Source: Pseudonocardia sp. EC080619-01 (GTDB lineage: Bacteria > Actinomycetota > Actinomycetes > Mycobacteriales > Pseudonocardiaceae). Taken from it: a stretch of 64,000 nt of DNA. Under the pieces are notes generated by a model. The model made no database searches, was not told where the DNA came from, and saw only the letters and a program-made list of their open reading frames with translations. The stretch lies in contig NZ_CP012184.1 in the NCBI RefSeq assembly GCF_001420995.1, forward strand, positions 1,782,501 to 1,846,500. Reading direction: 5' to 3'. Positions 53,504 to 61,749 of the stretch are shown in pieces. The number at the start of each line of letters is the position of its first letter. Within the stretch, counting starts at the first letter, position 1. Both the position numbers and the translations under genes were made by a program.

Positions 53504-53756
53504 GGACGACACGGGCACGCTCCACAGCTCGGTGACGACTCGGAAGACACGGCCGGCGGGGAGCGACGGCGCGGTTCTCCGCGTCCAACTCTACGGAGCG
53601 CGCGTGAGTTCCCGGTTGAGCCCCGGCGTGTCGGTCGTTTTCGTGCTGGAAACGACATATCGGGCAGACCGCCACGTCCCTCGCGGACGGCGTCGATGCA
53701 GGCCCGGGCCGGGGTCGCCCGCGCCGGACGGCGCTCCCGACCGTAGGGTGCCGCGC

Positions 53757-54785
53757 GTGGGCGTTCGATCTTCGACGTGGGTGACGGCACTGCTGGTGCT
53801 GCTGGGACTCACCGTCGTCGGCTCGGTGGTGCCCGCCCCCGTCGTGGCGCTCGGGCCCGGCCCGACCTTCGACACCCTCGGCGACGCCAACGGCACACCC
53901 GTCGTGTCCGCCCAGGGGCTGCCGACCTACCCCACCGAGGGCCACCTCAACATGACCACCGTCGGCGTCACCGACGGCATCTCGACGATGACCGCGCTCG
54001 GGATGTGGGCGTCGGGCACCTACCGGCTGGCCCCGCGGTCGTCGCTCTACCCGCCCGGCGAGAGCACCGAGCAGGTCACGGCACAGAACCAGCAGGAGTT
54101 CGACGGGTCGATCGCGAACGCCGAGGCCGCCGCGCTGACCCATCTCGGCCTGCCGACCCGGGTGACGGTCGGTGCGCTGACCGACGGGTCGCCGTCGTCC
54201 GGGGTGCTGGAGGCCGGCGACGAGATCCGCGCGGTGTCCGGGACGCCGATCCCGTCGGTGCAGGCGCTGCTCGACGCACTCGGTGCGGCCCGGCCCGGTG
54301 AGCCCGTGACCCTGTCGGTCGTGCGCGGGCGCGCTGCCCCGCGCGACGTGACGGTGACGCCGTCGGCCCATCCCGAGGACCCGGCCCGGGCCTTCCTCGG
54401 GATCACCCCGGCCACGTCGCCCGCGGAGGGCCAGCGGCTCTCGATCACCCTCGGCGACGTCGGGGGCCCCTCCGCCGGGCTGATGTTCAGCCTCGCCCTC
54501 GTCGACAAGCTGACCCCCGGCCCGCTCACCGGCGGCCGGTTCGTGGCCGGTACCGGCACCATCGACGCGGAGGGCCGGGTCGGCCCGATCAGCGGCATCC
54601 GGTTCAAGATGATCAAGGCGCAGGAGGTCGGTGCGCAGACCTTCCTGGTGCCGGCCGCGAACTGTGCGGAGGCGGCCGCCGAGGGGCCCGACGACCTGCA
54701 GCTCGTGAGGGTCGGGACCCTCGACGAGGCCGTCGGCGCGCTGGAGACCCTGAACGACGGCGGAACGCCGCAGGGCTGCTCCTAG
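53757..54785 (+). CDS. YlbL-like PDZ/Lon-domain membrane protease
   Basis: A 342-residue protein: one N-terminal TM helix (VTALLVLLGLTVVGSVVPAPVVAL in parts), an extracytoplasmic PDZ domain (about 120-200; SGVLEAGDEIRAVSGTPI) and a C-terminal Lon-type S16 domain with the Ser239-Lys284 dyad (GDVGGPSAGLMFSLAL and GIRFKMIKAQE). Processes membrane or envelope proteins. GTG at 53757 is preferred over 53748. Neighbour of UPF0182 and DUF2342, as in mycobacteria. Confidence 0.92.
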   Translation: MGVRSSTWVTALLVLLGLTVVGSVVPAPVVALGPGPTFDTLGDANGTPVVSAQGLPTYPTEGHLNMTTVGVTDGISTMTALGMWASGTYRLAPRSSLYPPGESTEQVTAQNQQEFDGSIANAEAAALTHLGLPTRVTVGALTDGSPSSGVLEAGDEIRAVSGTPIPSVQALLDALGAARPGEPVTLSVVRGRAAPRDVTVTPSAHPEDPARAFLGITPATSPAEGQRLSITLGDVGGPSAGLMFSLALVDKLTPGPLTGGRFVAGTGTIDAEGRVGPISGIRFKMIKAQEVGAQTFLVPAANCAEAAAEGPDDLQLVRVGTLDEAVGALETLNDGGTPQGCS

Positions 54786-54860
54786 TTCCCGTCTCCCCCC
54801 GTGGCGAACTCGCCCGCGACCAGCGGCATCGGGTCCGCCGACCCGCGTACGGTAGGGCGC

Positions 54861-56423
54861 ATGAGTGACATCCCGTTCGGATTCGGCCCCGCCGACCGCG
54901 ACCGCGACAAGGACGACGCGTCCGGCCCGGGCGACGGTACGGGCGGTCAGGACGGTGGCCGCGGCGGCGAGCCCGACGGCCCGCAGGATCCGTTCGGCTT
55001 CGGCTCGCACCCGCAGTCGTCCGACCCGGCGGGCGGACAGTCCGGGGGCCAGCAGAACCCGTTCGCGGCGTTCGGCATGCCCGGGATGCCGGGCATGCCC
55101 GGGATGCCGGGCGGGGCCGGCGGCCAGTTCGACATGAGCCAGCTCGGGCAGATGCTGTCCCAGCTCGGCCAGATGCTCAGTCACGCCGGCACCGGCTCCG
55201 GCGACGGCGGCCCGGTCAACTACGACCTCGCCGCCCAGCTGGCGACCCAGCAGCTCGCGCAGACGACGTCGTCGCTCACCGACGACCAGCGCCGCGCCGT
55301 CTCCGAGGCGGTCCGGCTCGCCGAGCTGTGGCTGGACCCGGCGACGTCGTTCCCGTCCGCGGGCGGCGAGGTGAAGGCGTGGACGCCCAGCGACTGGGTG
55401 CGCGCCGGCATGCCGACCTGGAAGCGGCTGTGCGACCCGGTCGCCAACCGGCTGTCGTCGGCGTGGGTCGAGGGGCTGCCCGACGAGGTGCGCAACGCGG
55501 CCGGTCCGATGCTCGGCATGCTCGGGCAGATGGGCGGCATGGCGTTCGGCAGCCAGCTCGGGCAGGGGCTGGCCCAGCTCGGCAAGGAGGTGCTGACCTC
55601 CACCGAGCTCGGCATCCCGGTCGGCCCGGAGCGCACGACGGCGCTGCTGCCCGAGGCGATCGCGCGGTTCACCGAGGGCCTCGACCGCCCGGCCGGCGAG
55701 GTCACGCTGTACCTGGCCGCCCGCGAGGCGGCACACCAGCGGTTGTTCACCCACGTGCACTGGCTGCGGGAGCGGCTGCTCGGCGCGGTGGAGGACTACG
55801 CGCGCGGCATCACCGTCGACACCTCCCGGATCGAGGAGCTGGCCCGCGGGATCGACCCGTCGAACCCGGAGTCGATCCAGGAGGCCATGCAGTCCGGCAT
55901 GTTCGAGCCGGAGGACACCCCGGAGCAGAAGGCCGCGCTGGCCCGGCTGGAGACGCTGCTCGCGCTCATCGAGGGCTGGGTGGACGCCGTCGTCGCCGAG
56001 GCGCTGGCCGACCGGCTGCCCGGCGCGGAGGCGATGCGCGAGACGATGCGCCGCCGGCGCGCGTCCGGCGGACCCGCCGAGCAGGCCTTCGCCACGATCG
56101 TCGGCCTGGAGCTGCGGCCGCGGCGGCTGCGCGCCGCCGCCGAGCTGTGGAAGCTCCTCTCCGAGGAGCGGGGCACCGAGGGCCGGGACGCCGTGTGGGC
56201 GCACCCGGACCTGATCCCGTCCGCCGACGACCTGGACGACCCGGCCGCGTTCGTCCGTGGCACCTCCGGCGAGGGCGTCCCGGACGACCCGATCGCCGAG
56301 CTGGAGCGGCAGATGGCCGCCGACGCCGAGAAGGAGTCCGGTGCCCGGGGCGACGACACCGGTACACCGGGCTCCGACGACCCGGACGCCGACGGCCCCG
56401 GCGAGGGCCGCCGCGAGTCCTGA
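54861..56423 (+). CDS. DUF2342 zinc-dependent metalloprotease-like protein
   Basis: A 520-residue protein with a disordered Gly/Asp/Pro-rich N-terminus including a GMPGMPG repeat (about residues 72-90), then a long helical domain. The family's metal motif appears as AAREAAHQRLFTHVHWLRERL, and HVHWL carries another His. ARLETLLALIEGWVDAVVAEAL is typical. The DUF2342 proteins are zincin-like with an atypical site. An acidic C-terminal tail follows. Between YlbL-like and the YgjP-like gene. Confidence 0.9.
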   Translation: MSDIPFGFGPADRDRDKDDASGPGDGTGGQDGGRGGEPDGPQDPFGFGSHPQSSDPAGGQSGGQQNPFAAFGMPGMPGMPGMPGGAGGQFDMSQLGQMLSQLGQMLSHAGTGSGDGGPVNYDLAAQLATQQLAQTTSSLTDDQRRAVSEAVRLAELWLDPATSFPSAGGEVKAWTPSDWVRAGMPTWKRLCDPVANRLSSAWVEGLPDEVRNAAGPMLGMLGQMGGMAFGSQLGQGLAQLGKEVLTSTELGIPVGPERTTALLPEAIARFTEGLDRPAGEVTLYLAAREAAHQRLFTHVHWLRERLLGAVEDYARGITVDTSRIEELARGIDPSNPESIQEAMQSGMFEPEDTPEQKAALARLETLLALIEGWVDAVVAEALADRLPGAEAMRETMRRRRASGGPAEQAFATIVGLELRPRRLRAAAELWKLLSEERGTEGRDAVWAHPDLIPSADDLDDPAAFVRGTSGEGVPDDPIAELERQMAADAEKESGARGDDTGTPGSDDPDADGPGEGRRES

Positions 56424-56444
56424 TCCCGCCAGGCCGGTTCCCGG

Positions 56445-57047
56445 TCAGCTCCCGGTCGCCGCGACCTGGTCGTCCGGGATCTCCGGGGCGGGCGCCTCGT
56501 CCTCGGTGGCGGGATCGCCGTCCACCCCGCTGATGCCCAGCGCCGCCGCCGCGTTCAGGCCCTCGAGGTAGCCGATGGCCCGCTCGGTGCGGGGATAGCG
56601 GTACACCCAGGACCAGAAGACGTCGTCGTGCGCGGCGGACAGCAGGTGCGCGAGCTCGTGCACCAGGACGTAGTCGACGACCCAGCCGGGTGCGTCCCGG
56701 AGCCGTTCGCTGACCCGGATCGTGCGGTCGTCCGGCGTGCACGACGCCCACCGGGTCCGCATCGTCGGCACCCAGCGGATCGACACCGGTTCCGCGCGCC
56801 CCTCCAGCCAGCGCTTCGACAGCTCCCGACCCCGGGTCATCAGCGCGTCGTCGCCGCTGCGGCCCGGCGACCGGCGCCGGGCCTCGCTGGCCTCTATACG
56901 CTTGACCATCTCGGCGACCCAGTCGCGTTCCTGCTCGGCCGTCATCCAGCCGGGGATGAACACGACGACGCGGTCGCCCTCGCGCCGCGCACTGACCATC
57001 CGCTTCCGGCGGGCACTGCGACGGACCTCGACCGGGGGGCTAGCCAT
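56445..57047 (-). CDS. YgjP-like (DUF45/WLM) zinc metalloprotease
   Basis: A 200-residue protein. The zinc motif HELAH is at residues 130-134 with the third His at 140 (LLSAAHDDVFWSW). The preceding RWASCTPDDRTIRVSERLRDAPGWVVDYV is the DUF45 signature. Role is unknown; relatives sit with DUF2342. ATG at 57047. It is convergent with the DUF2342 gene, 21 bases apart. Confidence 0.9.
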   Translation of the reverse strand: MASPPVEVRRSARRKRMVSARREGDRVVVFIPGWMTAEQERDWVAEMVKRIEASEARRRSPGRSGDDALMTRGRELSKRWLEGRAEPVSIRWVPTMRTRWASCTPDDRTIRVSERLRDAPGWVVDYVLVHELAHLLSAAHDDVFWSWVYRYPRTERAIGYLEGLNAAAALGISGVDGDPATEDEAPAPEIPDDQVAATGS

Positions 57048-57210
57048 GCCCCCAGGGTAGGCCGCCGGAGCCACCGGGGTGAGCCGCCGGTCGGGCGCGG
57101 CGCTCCCGCCGGTCACGGCGCCGCCGGTGGCTCCCGCGCACCACCGTTGCTCCTGCGAACCTCCGTGTGGATCCCGTCCGGGCGCCCGCCGGATGCGTCA
57201 CCGTGACGCG

Positions 57211-58170
57211 ATGACCGCACCGCCCGGATCACCCGGCCTGCCCGGGAGGCTCGTCCTCGCGCCGCACCTCGGGGCGGTCGCGACCGGCCCACGTACCCGA
57301 CGGATCGGCTCCGGTGCCCGCGGCCGCGTCCTCGACGACCTCTCCCCCGCCGCCGTCGCCGCGCTCGACCGGCTCGCGGACGGTCCCTGCGCCACCGGCG
57401 ACCTGCTGGCCGGTGCACCGCCGGGCCCGCACCGCAGCGCGCTGGCAGGGCTGCTCGGTGTGCTGTGGCGGGCCGGGCTCCTGGCCGACCCCGATGCCGC
57501 CGACCGTGTCCGGCGGCACCGCGGGACCACGCTGGTCGAGGTCCGCGGGGACTCGGCGACGGCGGTCGCCGTCGTCGCCGGGCTGGCCGCGACCGGGATC
57601 GGGCAGGTGCATCCACGGGTGACGGGCCCGGTCGGGCCGGATGACGCCGCAGCCGGGTTGCCCCGGGCCGATCTCGGCCGGGCGCGCGACGAGGCGCTGC
57701 ACGATCTGCTCCGGACGGCGGGGGTGCGTACCGGGCCGCCGGGCCGGGTGCCGCCGGACCTCGTCGTGCTGGCGGGCGCGCCGGAGCCCGGGCCGGACGG
57801 CGCCGTCGAACACCTCGTCGTCACGCTCCGCGACGGCCACGGCGTCGTCGGGCCGCTGGTGCTGCCCGGCCGCGGGCCCTGCCTGCGCTGCGCGGGCGCG
57901 GCCGCAGGCGTCCCCGGTCCCGGCCCGCGGACGGCCGAGCCGCACGTCGTCGCCGCGACGGGGGCGCTGGCCGTCGGGCAGGTGCTGGCCGCGCTGGACG
58001 GTCCGCTGCTCGGCGGTGCGCCGCCGGCGTCGTGGGCCGCCGAGCTCGAGATCGACCCCGCCACGGCGGCGATCACCGCCCGTGCGCTCCATCGGCAGCC
58101 GGACTGCCCGTGCGGCGGCACCACCGCGGCGTGCGAACCCCCCGCCGTGGGGTGGACAATCATGGTGTGA
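57211..58170 (+). CDS. ThiF/cyclodehydratase-like protein of unknown function (Rv3196-like)
   Basis: A 319-residue protein with an N-terminal winged region, a Rossmann-like middle (TTLVEVRGDSATAVAVVAGLAATGIG, PDLVVLAGAPEPG) and a Cys pair at 224/227 (GPCLRCAG), then three Cys near the end (299, 301, 308). This pattern is reminiscent of E1/ThiF or TOMM cyclodehydratase zinc sites, but there is no clear GxGxxG. The stop overlaps the ABC1 kinase start by 3 bases. Function unknown. Confidence 0.72.
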   Translation: MTAPPGSPGLPGRLVLAPHLGAVATGPRTRRIGSGARGRVLDDLSPAAVAALDRLADGPCATGDLLAGAPPGPHRSALAGLLGVLWRAGLLADPDAADRVRRHRGTTLVEVRGDSATAVAVVAGLAATGIGQVHPRVTGPVGPDDAAAGLPRADLGRARDEALHDLLRTAGVRTGPPGRVPPDLVVLAGAPEPGPDGAVEHLVVTLRDGHGVVGPLVLPGRGPCLRCAGAAAGVPGPGPRTAEPHVVAATGALAVGQVLAALDGPLLGGAPPASWAAELEIDPATAAITARALHRQPDCPCGGTTAACEPPAVGWTIMV

Positions 58171-59498
58171 GCGACATTCCCCGACGCACGGCCGCACGGA
58201 CCGTCAAGCTCGCCGGCCTGCCGCTCGGCGTCGCCGGCCGGGCGGCCGCCGGCTTCGGGCGCCGGCTCACCGGTGGCGACCGCGACGAGATCTCCGCCCA
58301 GCTCGCCGCGAAGAGCGCCGAGCAGCTGTTCGCCGTCCTCGGTGAGCTCAAGGGCGGCGCGATGAAGTTCGGGCAGGCACTGTCCGTGTTCGAGGCCGCC
58401 ATCCCGGACGAGTACGCCGAGCCGTACCGCGAGGCGCTGACGAAGCTGCAGGCCGCCGCCCCGCCGATGCCGATGGACGACGTCGACTACATGCTGACCC
58501 AGCAGTTCGGCCGGTCCTGGCGGTCCCGCTTCTCGGAGTTCGACGAGGACCCGGCCGCCTCGGCCAGCATCGGGCAGGTGCACCGCGCGGTCTGGAAGCG
58601 CGACGGCCGCGAGGTCGCCGTCAAGGTGCAGTACCCGGGCGCGGAGGAGGCACTCCGCTCGGACCTGCGCCAGCTCGGCCGGATGAGCCGCATCCTCCAA
58701 CCGCTGGTACCCGGGATGGAGATCAAGCCGCTCGTCGAGGAGCTCCGCAGCCGGATGGAGGAGGAACTCGACTACCGCGACGAGGCGACCTACCAGCGGG
58801 AGTTCGCCGCAATCTACGAGGACGACCCCGAGGTGAAGATCCCCCGGGTCGTCGGCTCGGCACCGAAGGCCGTCATCACCGAGTGGGTGCAGGGCCGTCC
58901 GCTGGCGTCGGTCATCCGCGAGGGCTCGGTCGAGGAGCGTGACCACGCCGGCGGCCGGCTGGCCCGGTTCCACTACTCCGCGCCGGACCGGGCGCACCTG
59001 CTGCACGCCGACCCGCACCCGGGCAACTTCGGCATCCTCGACGACGGCAGGCTGCTCGTCCTCGACTTCGGCGCGGTCGCCCGGATGCCCGACGGCATGC
59101 CGCCCGAGCTGGTCGCGATGACCAAGTACGCCCTGGAGGGCCGGGACGGCGACCTGATGGCGCTGATGCGGTCGGCGGGTTTCGTCCGCAGCGGTGCCCG
59201 GATCGACCAGCAGCAGGTCCTCGACTACCTGGCGCCCTTCACCGAGCCGCTGGAGACGGAGGAGTTCCACTTCAGCCGCCGCTGGATCCAGCGTCAGGCC
59301 GAGCGGGTCGGCGACCTGCGCAGCCCGGACGCCGCCATCGGCCGGGCGCTCAACCTGCCGCCGCGGTTCCTCCTGGTCCATCGGGTGACGATGGGGACGC
59401 TGGGCATCCTCTGCCAGCTCGACACCCGGGTGCGGCTGCGCGAGATCGTCGCCGAGTGGCAGCCGGAGATGTTCCGGCCGGACGCCCCGACGGGCTGA
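58167..59498 (+). CDS. ABC1/ADCK/UbiB-family atypical kinase
   Basis: A 443-residue protein with the UbiB/ADCK signature KFGQ at residues 67-70 (K-x-G-Q), the Ala-rich loop AASASIGQVHRA, the nucleotide Lys in EVAVKVQYPG, catalytic LLHADPHPGNFGIL and metal LVLDFGAVARMPDG. Family members are ATPases for quinone or lipid synthesis. GTG start at 58167 overlaps the upstream gene. Mycobacterial Rv3197 is the same type, often called macrolide-related because of its neighbour WhiB7. Confidence 0.93.
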   Translation: MSDIPRRTAARTVKLAGLPLGVAGRAAAGFGRRLTGGDRDEISAQLAAKSAEQLFAVLGELKGGAMKFGQALSVFEAAIPDEYAEPYREALTKLQAAAPPMPMDDVDYMLTQQFGRSWRSRFSEFDEDPAASASIGQVHRAVWKRDGREVAVKVQYPGAEEALRSDLRQLGRMSRILQPLVPGMEIKPLVEELRSRMEEELDYRDEATYQREFAAIYEDDPEVKIPRVVGSAPKAVITEWVQGRPLASVIREGSVEERDHAGGRLARFHYSAPDRAHLLHADPHPGNFGILDDGRLLVLDFGAVARMPDGMPPELVAMTKYALEGRDGDLMALMRSAGFVRSGARIDQQQVLDYLAPFTEPLETEEFHFSRRWIQRQAERVGDLRSPDAAIGRALNLPPRFLLVHRVTMGTLGILCQLDTRVRLREIVAEWQPEMFRPDAPTG

Positions 59499-59514
59499 CC
59501 TGCCGGGGCGCACC

Positions 59515-60105
59515 TCACCCGCGCCGGCGCAGGCCGTCGAGGGTCCGTTCCAGGGCCGCCCGCGCGGCGGCCCGGTCGGCGGTGGTCGTGCCCGGCCCGG
59601 CCAGCCACATCGCGAGCTCGTTCATCGCCCCCGACAGCAGGCGGGCCAGCGGCTCCACCGGCTGCGGTTCCAGCTCGCCGAGCCCGACCAGCCCGGCCAG
59701 CGCCTCGGCGAGGTGCCGGCCGGACGTGCGCTCGTCGATCTCCCGCCAGACGGGCCAGCCGAGCACGGCGGGCCCGTCGACCAGCATCACGCGCGCGGTG
59801 CCCGGCGCGGTGCTGGCATCGAGGAAGGCCCGGCACCCGGCGACGAGCCGGTCCCACGGGTCCTGTTCGGCCCGCGCCGCCTCCACCACGCGCTCGGCGA
59901 CCCGGGCCTGCACCCGTTCCAGCACCGCCCCGAACAGGGCGACCTTGCCGTCGAACTGGTGGTAGAGCGCGCCCTTGGTCACCCCGGCGCCCGCCACGAC
60001 CGCCGGGAGCCCGACGGCGCCGTAGCCCTCCCGGGCGAACAGTCGCTCCGCCTCGTCGAGCAGAGCGTCACGCGTCCGTGCACGCTGCTCGGCCCGCACC
60101 CCCAC
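59515..60105 (-). CDS. TetR family regulator of the divergent VOC gene
   Basis: A 196-residue TetR protein with HTH YGAVGLPAVVAGAGVTKGALYHQF at about residues 28-51. GTG at 60105 has GGAGG 6 bases upstream; GTG at 60108 is close. The divergent region has two inverted repeats, one over the VOC promoter. The pair TetR/VOC is inserted between the ABC1 kinase and whiB7 relative to mycobacteria. Confidence 0.9.
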   Translation of the reverse strand: MGVRAEQRARTRDALLDEAERLFAREGYGAVGLPAVVAGAGVTKGALYHQFDGKVALFGAVLERVQARVAERVVEAARAEQDPWDRLVAGCRAFLDASTAPGTARVMLVDGPAVLGWPVWREIDERTSGRHLAEALAGLVGLGELEPQPVEPLARLLSGAMNELAMWLAGPGTTTADRAAARAALERTLDGLRRRG

Positions 60106-60133
60106 CACACACCTCCGGTTCACGGATCCTCGA

Positions 60134-60181
60134 TTGACGTACCGAGGGTACGCCAGTACCTTTTCGCATACCGTGAGTATG
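60134..60181. promoter_or_regulatory. Promoter of the VOC gene with two TetR operators
   Basis: On the plus strand TTGACG (60134-60139) and TACCTT (60157-60162) are separated by 17 bases. Inverted repeats lie within and after this promoter: CGTACCGAGGGTACG at 60138-60152 and CATAC-CGTGA-GTATG at 60167-60181. Both precede the ATG at 60200. Confidence 0.6.
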
Positions 60182-60199
60182 TGAACTCGAGGAGGGGTC

Positions 60200-60616
60200 A
60201 TGCTGACCAGCTGCTACCCGGTGCTCGCCACCGACGACGTCGCCACCGCCCGCGCGTTCTGGACCGGCCCGCTCGGCTTCGAGATCGTCTTCGACGCCGG
60301 GTGGTACGTCAGCCTGAGCCGGGAGGGCCACGAGCTCGCGCTCCTGCACCGCGACCACCCGACGATCCCCGCGGACTTCCGCGGACGCTCCGCGACCGGG
60401 GTGCTGGTGAACCTGGAGGTCGACGACGTCGACGCCGAATGGGATCGCCTCGCCGTCCGCGCCGGGCTGCCGGTCGCCCTGGAGCTGCGGGACGAGGACT
60501 TCGGGCAGCGCCATTTCATCCTGGCCGGGCCCGACGGGGTCCTGGTGGACGTGATCACCGAGATCCCGCCGTCGGCGGAGTTCGCCGCGGCCTTCACCGG
60601 AACGGCAACAGTCTGA
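60200..60616 (+). CDS. VOC/glyoxalase-superfamily protein
   Basis: A 138-residue vicinal-oxygen-chelate domain: [37 protein letters not shown], then [18 protein letters not shown] and the second beta module [18 protein letters not shown]. Such proteins bind or modify drugs (bleomycin/fosfomycin types) or are dioxygenases. TetR-controlled expression beside whiB7 fits resistance, but this is inference. GAGGAGGGG site precedes the ATG. Confidence 0.88.
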   Translation: MLTSCYPVLATDDVATARAFWTGPLGFEIVFDAGWYVSLSREGHELALLHRDHPTIPADFRGRSATGVLVNLEVDDVDAEWDRLAVRAGLPVALELRDEDFGQRHFILAGPDGVLVDVITEIPPSAEFAAAFTGTATV

Positions 60617-60750
60617 CGACGGCGCACACCCGCGGCTCCGGGGGCGCGGCCCGGCCCCGGCCCCGGCCCCGGCGCGCCGAGGTGAGCAGAGCAAAGGGGA
60701 CTCCGGACCACCTGGTCAGAACCGGTGGGTGGACGTGGTGCAGACGCGGC

Positions 60751-60784
60751 GGTGCCCCGCCCGGACGGATCCGGACGGGGCACC
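60751..60784. terminator. Hairpin between the VOC gene and the whiB7 operon end
   Basis: GGTGCCCCG at 60751-60759 pairs with CGGGGCACC at 60776-60784, plus CCGGA/TCCGG after a C-A mismatch; loop CGGA. It lies between convergent genes and probably terminates both. No T-run. Confidence 0.65.
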
Positions 60785-60796
60785 TGTGATCGACGC

Positions 60797-60876
60797 GCGG
60801 CTCAGCCGGCGCGGCTCAGCCGGCGGTGCTGAGAACGCGGCTCAGCCGGCGGTGCTGAAAGCGCGGCTCAGCCGGC
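60797..60876. repeat. Short tandem-like repeats GCGGCTCAGCCGGC
   Basis: Four exact copies of GCGGCTCAGCCGGC start at 60797, 60811, 60837 and 60863; the last three are spaced 26 bases, with GGTGCTGAAA-like spacers. The stop codon of the small downstream gene (60868-60870) is inside the fourth copy. Replication slippage or a minisatellite is likely. Confidence 0.75.
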
Positions 60877-61125
60877 GCGGTGGCGCGCCCGCTCGGCCCG
60901 GGCCGCGGCCCAGGACGCGAGCCGGGCCCAGCCACGGCCTGCGGTGAGCCGGCGGGCGAGCCGATGCTGTTCGGCCACCCGTTGCGCCTCCTGCTGATGG
61001 GATCTCGCCAGGGCTTCCTGGATGAGCGTCATCGCGTTCTCCTGGTTCACGAGATGGGTGGTGACATCGCGGTGGACGATCGGGTGCTGGATCGGTGCGC
61101 TCGGCACCGTGGTCAGGTCGTTCAT
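60868..61125 (-). CDS. Small hypothetical protein downstream of whiB7
   Basis: An 85-residue protein starting MNDLTTVPSAP with GGAG upstream. It has a helical middle (MTLIQEALARSHQQEAQRVAEQHRLARRL) and a basic Arg/Ala-rich C-terminus (WAAARAERARHRAG). It lies 47 bases after whiB7 on the same strand, so probably shares its transcript and antibiotic control. Function unknown. The C-terminus runs into the GCGGCTCAGCCGGC repeat. Confidence 0.7.
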   Translation of the reverse strand: MNDLTTVPSAPIQHPIVHRDVTTHLVNQENAMTLIQEALARSHQQEAQRVAEQHRLARRLTAGRGWARLASWAAARAERARHRAG

Positions 61126-61172
61126 GTCGGGTTCTCCTTCGTCGGTCAGGGGTGCGGGCTCGTGACCCGGTG

Positions 61173-61562
61173 TCAGTTGCCGGCGGCCAGGGCGTAGGCC
61201 CGGTCGCGCTCCAGGTCGGCCTTGCGGGGGCGGCCCCTCGGACGCTTGCGCGGGATCACCCGGCCGCGCTCGAAGATCTCGCCGCCCCAGACCCCCCACG
61301 GCTCGCCGCGGTCCAGGGCGCCGGTCAGGCAGGCGTTCCTCAGCGGGCAGCCGCCGCAGAGCGCCTTGGCCTGCTCCAGCTCGCCGGGCGTCTCGGCGAA
61401 CCACAGGTCGGCGTCGCCGTTGCGGCACGGCAGTGCCGACCACTGCTCGGCGGGCGGGCCGGTCTCCACGGCCCGCAGCCGCGTCTCGTCGGAACCGGCG
61501 CAGCCGCCACCGGTCGCATTCCGGATCACTCCGCCGTCACACGGAGCGGACCTCACGTACAC
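61173..61562 (-). CDS. whiB7: WhiB7-type transcriptional regulator
   Basis: A 129-residue WhiB protein: [4Fe-4S] cysteines 46, 69, 72 and 78 (SALPCRNGDADLWFAE, LCGGCPLRNACL), the turn GVWGG at 90-94 and the WhiB7-specific AT-hook RPRGRPRK at 107-114. It partners with sigma-A to turn on resistance genes under ribosome stress. The GTG at 61562 has GAGGAGG six bases upstream; a start near 61469 would give mycobacterium-like length. It lies downstream of an attenuator and a 97-codon upstream ORF. Confidence 0.93.
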   Translation of the reverse strand: MYVRSAPCDGGVIRNATGGGCAGSDETRLRAVETGPPAEQWSALPCRNGDADLWFAETPGELEQAKALCGGCPLRNACLTGALDRGEPWGVWGGEIFERGRVIPRKRPRGRPRKADLERDRAYALAAGN

Positions 61563-61636
61563 GATCGACCTCCTCGATCGAACTTCTTCTTCTCGTCGGG
61601 ACCGGAGCTGTGTTCTCAGCGCGGTGCTCTCTCTCG

Positions 61637-61660
61637 GGACGGATGGACGGATGGACGGAC
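61637..61660. repeat. Three tandem 8-bp repeats after the attenuator
   Basis: GGACGGAT, GGACGGAT, GGACGGAC at 61637-61660 on the plus strand (GTCCGTCC/ATCCGTCC in the RNA), immediately downstream of the terminator T-run and before the whiB7 ribosome site. It may affect RNA folding. Confidence 0.7.
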
Positions 61661-61710
61661 AAAAAAATCGGGGCCGCAGAACCCGTGTGCGTGGGTTCCG
61701 CGGCCCCGAT
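61661..61710 (-). terminator. Intrinsic terminator (attenuator) in the whiB7 leader
   Basis: Stem: 11 bp (61667-61677 with 61700-61710), an A-C mismatch, then 6 bp (61679-61684 with 61693-61698), loop 61685-61692. It is followed on the RNA side by seven U residues (complement of 61661-61667). It is about 100 nt upstream of the whiB7 start, so transcription would stop before the gene unless the leader is remodelled. Confidence 0.9.
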
Positions 61711-61728
61711 GGACTGGGCGCGAGCGCT

Positions 61729-61749
61729 GAGGGGGTCAGGTACCCCCTC
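61729..61749 (-). promoter_or_regulatory. Hairpin over the leader-ORF stop codon
   Basis: GAGGGGGT at 61729-61736 pairs with ACCCCCTC at 61742-61749; the loop and stem edge contain the stop codon of the upstream ORF (61736-61738). It directly precedes the attenuator, so a ribosome stopped there would disrupt it. Confidence 0.6.

Noticed and set aside
51420..56204. Very long (about 1,594 codons) minus-strand open frame across the UPF0182, PDZ/Lon and DUF2342 genes
   Set aside because: It overlaps three well-recognised genes in another frame or strand; its sequence is Arg/Gly/Pro-rich with no domains.
60797..60876. CRISPR-like array
   Set aside because: Only four short copies with irregular spacing, no unique spacers of constant length and no cas genes.
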